DNA of 64,000 nucleotides from Calcarisporiella thermophila CBS 279.70. Its lineage: Eukaryota > Calcarisporiellomycota. Location: NCBI RefSeq assembly GCF_041956535.1, contig NW_027192213.1, forward strand, positions 115,111-179,110, read 5' to 3'. How positions within the stretch are numbered: the first letter of the stretch is position 1; each line of letters starts with the position of its first letter. Shown one piece after another: positions 57,131 to 64,000 of the stretch. The notes below the pieces were generated by a model. That model searched no databases. It was not told the DNA's origin and saw nothing but the letters and a program-made list of their open reading frames with translations. A program made the translations under genes and the position numbers.

Positions 57131-60100
57131 TCATGAATCGGATTTCACGTCCCAATTCTCGTTTCTCTTAGATATTTTGTCGCGCTCTTTCCACTTTTCT
57201 AGCCAGGCGGTAAAGTCAAATTCTTTATCAGAATTTGTAAGCAGAAAAGGATGTTGAAGTAGCTCGGAAGCTTTGGGTCGCTTATCCGGGTCACTAAAAA
57301 AAAGGAACTGTTAATGATTCCGTATTGGATTGTAGTTCAGGCTAGAATATCAGCTCACATCACAAAGCACTTTTTCAAAAAGTCTCGAGCATCCTCAGGG
57401 ATGTCGTCCGGAACAGGTGGCTCCAGTTTCGAGATATTCACCAGCGCAGCATAAAAAGCTACCCCGTGCCAAGGTCGGTTACCCGTCAGCATCTCAAGCA
57501 CAAGCCCGCCCAGCGACCACACATCCACTTTAGCACTGTAAGCGCCTCCTTGGAGGACCTCAGGGGCCATCCAATATAGTGTGCCTTTAAAAGACATGTG
57601 AGAATTCTGCTCATATGCTTCTCCTCGATTATTGACCTTCGATAGACCAAAATCTGTGATCTTGCATGTGCCACAGGGATCAATAAGAACATTGCCGCCC
57701 TTGATATCACGATGAAGCAACCCCCGGTCGTGGAGATACGCTAAGCCTCGTGTGATCTGCCTTGTAAAGTGGCGAGTGAGTGCTGGCTCAAATGGCCCAT
57801 ATTGGTTCAGACAGCTCTGCACCGAGCCACCCGATACATATTCAAGGAAGAGGTTGAGCTCTTTGTCAGTGACTTCGAATCCAAGGTACTGAACAATGTT
57901 CTCGTGTTCAAGCGTCTGTAGTGTATTGATTTCTGAGCGGAGTGCGTGCACCATGCTTTGCTGGCGTTCACTTCCGTCTTCAAGGAAATTCGAGGGGAGC
58001 TCTACCTGTTTTACTGCGATCATTTCTCCAGTAGTAACATTTAGTGCATGGAATACTTTTGCGAACGATCCGCGTCCAATTTGCTTGCCTTTAATCCATT
58101 GAAACTTGGGTGAGGAGGAGATCCCTATAACCATGGAAAATTCCAATAGTATAAGCTTGAGAAACGAATTTTTAAAATACTAAATCTAGGGTTACCAAAT
58201 GTAGCTTCGAGCACATGCCCTGGTTCTTCAACTTCCACTTTAGATGCGCGTCTTCTCAGAGAAGATTTCATTTCTGCAACCTGGGCGCCCCACATTTTGG
58301 AACTTTTCTGGCGATGTAGCGAAATCTTAGATGTTGCTGGGCGAGGAAAAAGGCGGGAAAAAGTTTTGTTTTCCACTAGTTCAGATTCATCGCCTTGTAA
58401 GTTTTGGTGGCGTGCCTTATTTACCATGGCACGAATCGAAGCTTTATGAATCAAGCCTGGCTTCAATGGGTAGGATATCTCTTGTACGTCCTGCGTAACC
58501 GCCACGATAGGCCGATCCAAATCATGATCCAAAAAGTATTGATCCAAGTGATTGTACACCATCTCAAGGGGGGGGCGATCTCCCCAAAAATATTCTTCCT
58601 TTTCTTCATATTTCCGGATTCCATCGATAGAAATTTGGGTGTTATCAGGCTGATTGATGTTTTTTTGTGGGCCTTCAATTGGGGTAGGCTCGCTACTTGC
58701 TTGCTCTTTTGTTTTGGTATCATCCCCATCCCCTGTGTCAATTCCTATCTCTTTCATAAAATCATCCAACACTCCGATGACATCTTCGACTGTTTTACCT
58801 CGCTGGCAATTTTCTGAGTACAGATGTACATCAGCAGCGGGAGAGGTACTTGAGACAGAGGGAGCAGGCATGCTTTGTGGTGAAGGATAAATTATAGGAA
58901 CGTGAGTATTCTGTTGTCGAATTGGGAAAGAGCCGCCAGGGAACATGAGTTGAGGATGGACGAAGCGGCCGCCATAAGGAAGAGGGTGGACGTAAGGGGG
59001 ACGGTATCCAGGCATGAGCATCATCTGTGGCACAGAATATGGGTAGTTGTGAGGAAGATTCGCGCGCGGCAAGTATGCTCCAGGCAGGTAATGTAATGTT
59101 CTCCCGGCCATTGGAGGAATAGGTCTACCAGGAGGTGCAACAAAGCCATGTCGAATATCTCCAAAGCTGCGTGCCGTTGGAGGCATAGGGGATGAAGGAT
59201 CGGCTCGGGAAACTGCGATAGGCTTCGTAGCAGGGTCGAGAATTTTTTCTACTTCCGGTTGGCCAGCCTCTTCTTTCTGAGAAGAGCGATGGCTTACTAT
59301 AGAAGGTGAGTTAGATAAATCAGGTGGAATATGGTTGATATCAGAACTGCTTTGGCGTGGTTGCTGAGGTTCAGACGCGCGTTCTGAGTTATTGGAGGTG
59401 GGTTCAAGTGGATGCACGCTTGAAGGTTTCGTAATCTGAGCTTGGCTATTTAACAGAGGTGAGTTTATCGGTAAGATGGCAGGCGGCGAAGGATGACTAT
59501 CATAATTAGACACATTGCTTGCGGTAGAATCAGTTGCCCATTGTGAAGCCGGCGCGCTGGGTATAATTTCTGATGGCGTTTCTTTACTCTCATACTGTCG
59601 CAGCAGGATTTTAGCTGGCGAATTATCAGTCGATGAATTACAAACGCGCATCAACTCTTGATCGGATAGCAGCCGTTCAGTGACTTAAGGAGAGAGATTA
59701 AAATTCAAGAAATAGACTGCATAAGACTAATGCAAAGTATTTGTTTACCTCCTGTTAATGTATCGACCAAGAATAAAGAGTGTTTTTCCCATTCGCCCTG
59801 TATCATATATCGCTTTCTCAGTTCGTCATATATCTTTTTCCGTATTAGGTTTGGAAGTTCGACACCCGTCACTTCGACCTCAAAATACACGAGCTTATTA
59901 ACTGACACTCTTATAAAGTTCTAGGATAAATTAATTTCGTAAAAATCTTGGATTATAACCGATAATGATAACAGAAATAAACTACCCTAGGTTTCGGGGA
60001 TTCATACAGCTACCAGAGTTAAAAATAAAACTATTAATATGTATATCGTGCATTAATTTGAGATTCGAAGCATTACCACAGAGCTACTATTACTAGCGGA

Positions 60101-61017
60101 TCGACTCCGACTATGCGTGAAAGATTGTGTCAATGAGTCATAGGAAGTCTGCGGACTCCTTTGCGGAGTACCTTCTACCGTAGAGATGGGTGGTGTCCAG
60201 CTCAGTTGTAGTGGAGGCACATATACACAAGGTAATGTAGGGCAGCCGTCTCTCTTGTAAATAGGTGGTTTCATCGAGGTTGAATTCGAAGGAACAATTT
60301 CCGGAGCATTAGAAACAGGAAGTGAATACTTATTAGAAGAGGTATAGCTATAGTAGGTTCCATGATTGCTAGCTGCAAAGACTGGGTGTTCACTTTGTTT
60401 TGTGGCAACCAACGATCCGGGAAGGCTTCTTTCACTAGAGGTTACCGCATTCCCATTATTTGGTGCAGAATACCCTAATCCACGTAAAGATGGGGCTACT
60501 GGTGTTGTTGGGGAGACACTAGCAGCATTTGAAGATGCACCGGAAGGAGAGGTTCCATATTCGGCGAAATCAATGTTCATGTTTTTCCGTGTAGAAAGGA
60601 AATTTGTGGGCTTTCGTGAGATAAGCATTTGGATTAAATCGCGGATTGCTGAGAGAAGGAATTTCTTCTCTGTGGAGCTTGCTGGGAACCACCATAATTC
60701 ATTTTGTGATAATCCAAAGAATTTTCGACCGCAAATCTCACGCTCTATTTAACAAGGGAATAACCATGTTTGAATTAGATAATCAACTAAACAAAAAGAC
60801 ATTCTGTCGTGCGATTACGAATTCATAATCCTTCCTGTTCAATTAGTACATAATGGCAATGAGGCATACCTTTGAATGATTTACTGTATCGACCGAATCC
60901 ATTATCTTCGAGCCAGCGTACAACGCGGTTGACATCCCATTCATGAAGTACATTTTCATCGAGCCGTTCAATATCTGATGGGTAGCATGGAGAAATGTTT
61001 TCACGCATCACATCCAA
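57131..61017 (-). CDS. BCK1: Bck1-type MAP kinase kinase kinase with N-terminal SAM domain
   Basis: Six exons: 61017-60870, 60744-60077, 59920-59749, 59683-58196, 58124-57359, 57293-57131; 1134 residues. The N-terminus has a SAM-like domain (HEWDVNRVVRWLEDNGFGRY across the first intron to SQNELWWF). The short third exon (FIRVSVNKLVYFEVEVTG to LFLVDTLTGG) resembles a Ras-association/Byr2-type domain. A long Pro/Ser-rich linker follows. The C-terminal kinase matches yeast Bck1: FQWIKGKQIGRGSFAKVF, TTGEMIAVKQVELP, HENIVQYLGFE, LFLEYVSGGSV, LLHRDIKGGNVLID, ITDFGLSK, GTLYWMAPEVLQGGAYSAKVD. The family heads the cell-wall-integrity MAPK cascade under protein kinase C. It diverges from MCM3, 245 bp away. 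Confidence 0.9.
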
Positions 61018-61166
61018 TCATTAGTTTCATTAATCGCCTAATTTTTTTCAGTCGGTTTTGGAGAGTAACTGTCAAATATAAAAATAGATTGGGGGCTTAA
61101 AGGACACGGATACCCAAAAGTTTGCGTCATAAAAAATGACGTTAACGCGATTTATATTATGTTTGG

Positions 61167-61182
61167 ACGCGAATTTTCGCGT
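61167..61182. promoter_or_regulatory. Perfect CGCG palindrome (E2F/MBF-like) between BCK1 and MCM3
   Basis: ACGCGAA-TT-TTCGCGT is a perfect 16-bp palindrome, 80 bp before the MCM3 start. A second half site (AACGCGA) lies at 61144-61150. TTCGCG/ACGCGA cores are bound by E2F and by yeast MBF/SBF factors that activate MCM genes in late G1. Motif is seen; function is inference. Confidence 0.6.
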
Positions 61183-61262
61183 TTTATTATTATTTTTTTT
61201 TTCACTTTACATTGCATACGATTGAATCCAATCATCATTCGTGAGATAAAAATATAGTCATC

Positions 61263-64000
<2,738 letters not shown>

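Overview
The window is nuclear DNA of a fungus, most likely an early-diverging (non-Dikarya) lineage. Almost every gene is split by short introns (about 50-120 nt, GT-AG, donors such as GTAAGT or GTGAGT) and genes sit about every 2.5-3 kb on both strands. Fungal-type genes (Bck1-type MAPKKK, Kre9/Knh1-like GPI protein, Prm10/ThrE-like membrane protein, UDP-GlcNAc pyrophosphorylase for chitin) lie beside genes often lost in yeasts (LRWD1/ORCA, TPX2, a CSL factor). I cannot place it to phylum from sequence alone. The window holds a 364-base run of N, and genes at both ends are cut.

Layout: 1-1571 LRWD1/ORCA C-terminal part (+); 2356-5192 TPX2 (+); 5680-7840 DUS1 tRNA-dihydrouridine synthase (-); 8588-11554 two tandem PPxY-containing multi-pass membrane paralogues (-); 12487-14641 SET-domain methyltransferase (+); 14642-17949 a GC-rich stretch with no gene I can resolve; 17950-19872 intronless cytosolic HSP70 (+); 20143-22160 PIG-B/GPI10 mannosyltransferase (-); 22431-23265 Kre9-like GPI-anchored protein (-); 23684-25306 THOC3 (-); 25575-27219 heat shock factor (+); 27450-29793 Mediator MED17 (-); 30441-33401 ATG1 kinase (+); 34014-35593 UAP1 (-); 36241-38317 a repetitive secreted precursor with Kex2-type sites (+); 39299-42443 CSL-type factor (+); 43050-44405 nucleolin/Nsr1 (-); 44649-46192 Ett1-like (+); 47180-48279 secreted class 3 lipase (-); 49008-51136 Prm10-like (-); 52876-55500 two secreted cysteine-repeat proteins plus a broken third copy (-); 56323-56924 cupredoxin-like protein (+); 57131-61017 Bck1-type MAPKKK (-); 61263 to the end MCM3 (+).

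Most genes are housekeeping: replication and spindle (LRWD1, TPX2, MCM3), transcription and mRNA export (MED17, THOC3, HSF, CSL), heat response (HSF, HSP70), GPI and wall biogenesis (PIG-B, Kre9-like, UAP1, Bck1). The less ordinary material is the Kex2-type repeat precursor at 36241-38317, the tandem cysteine-repeat family at 52876-55500, the duplicated PPxY membrane proteins at 8588-11554, a cupredoxin that has lost copper ligands, and a CSL protein that appears to lack its C-terminal IPT-like domain. Palindromic or paired CGCG motifs precede MCM3 and TPX2, as expected for G1/S-type control. All exon joins were worked out by hand from splice signals, reading frame and remembered family alignments; none was checked with RNA or a database.
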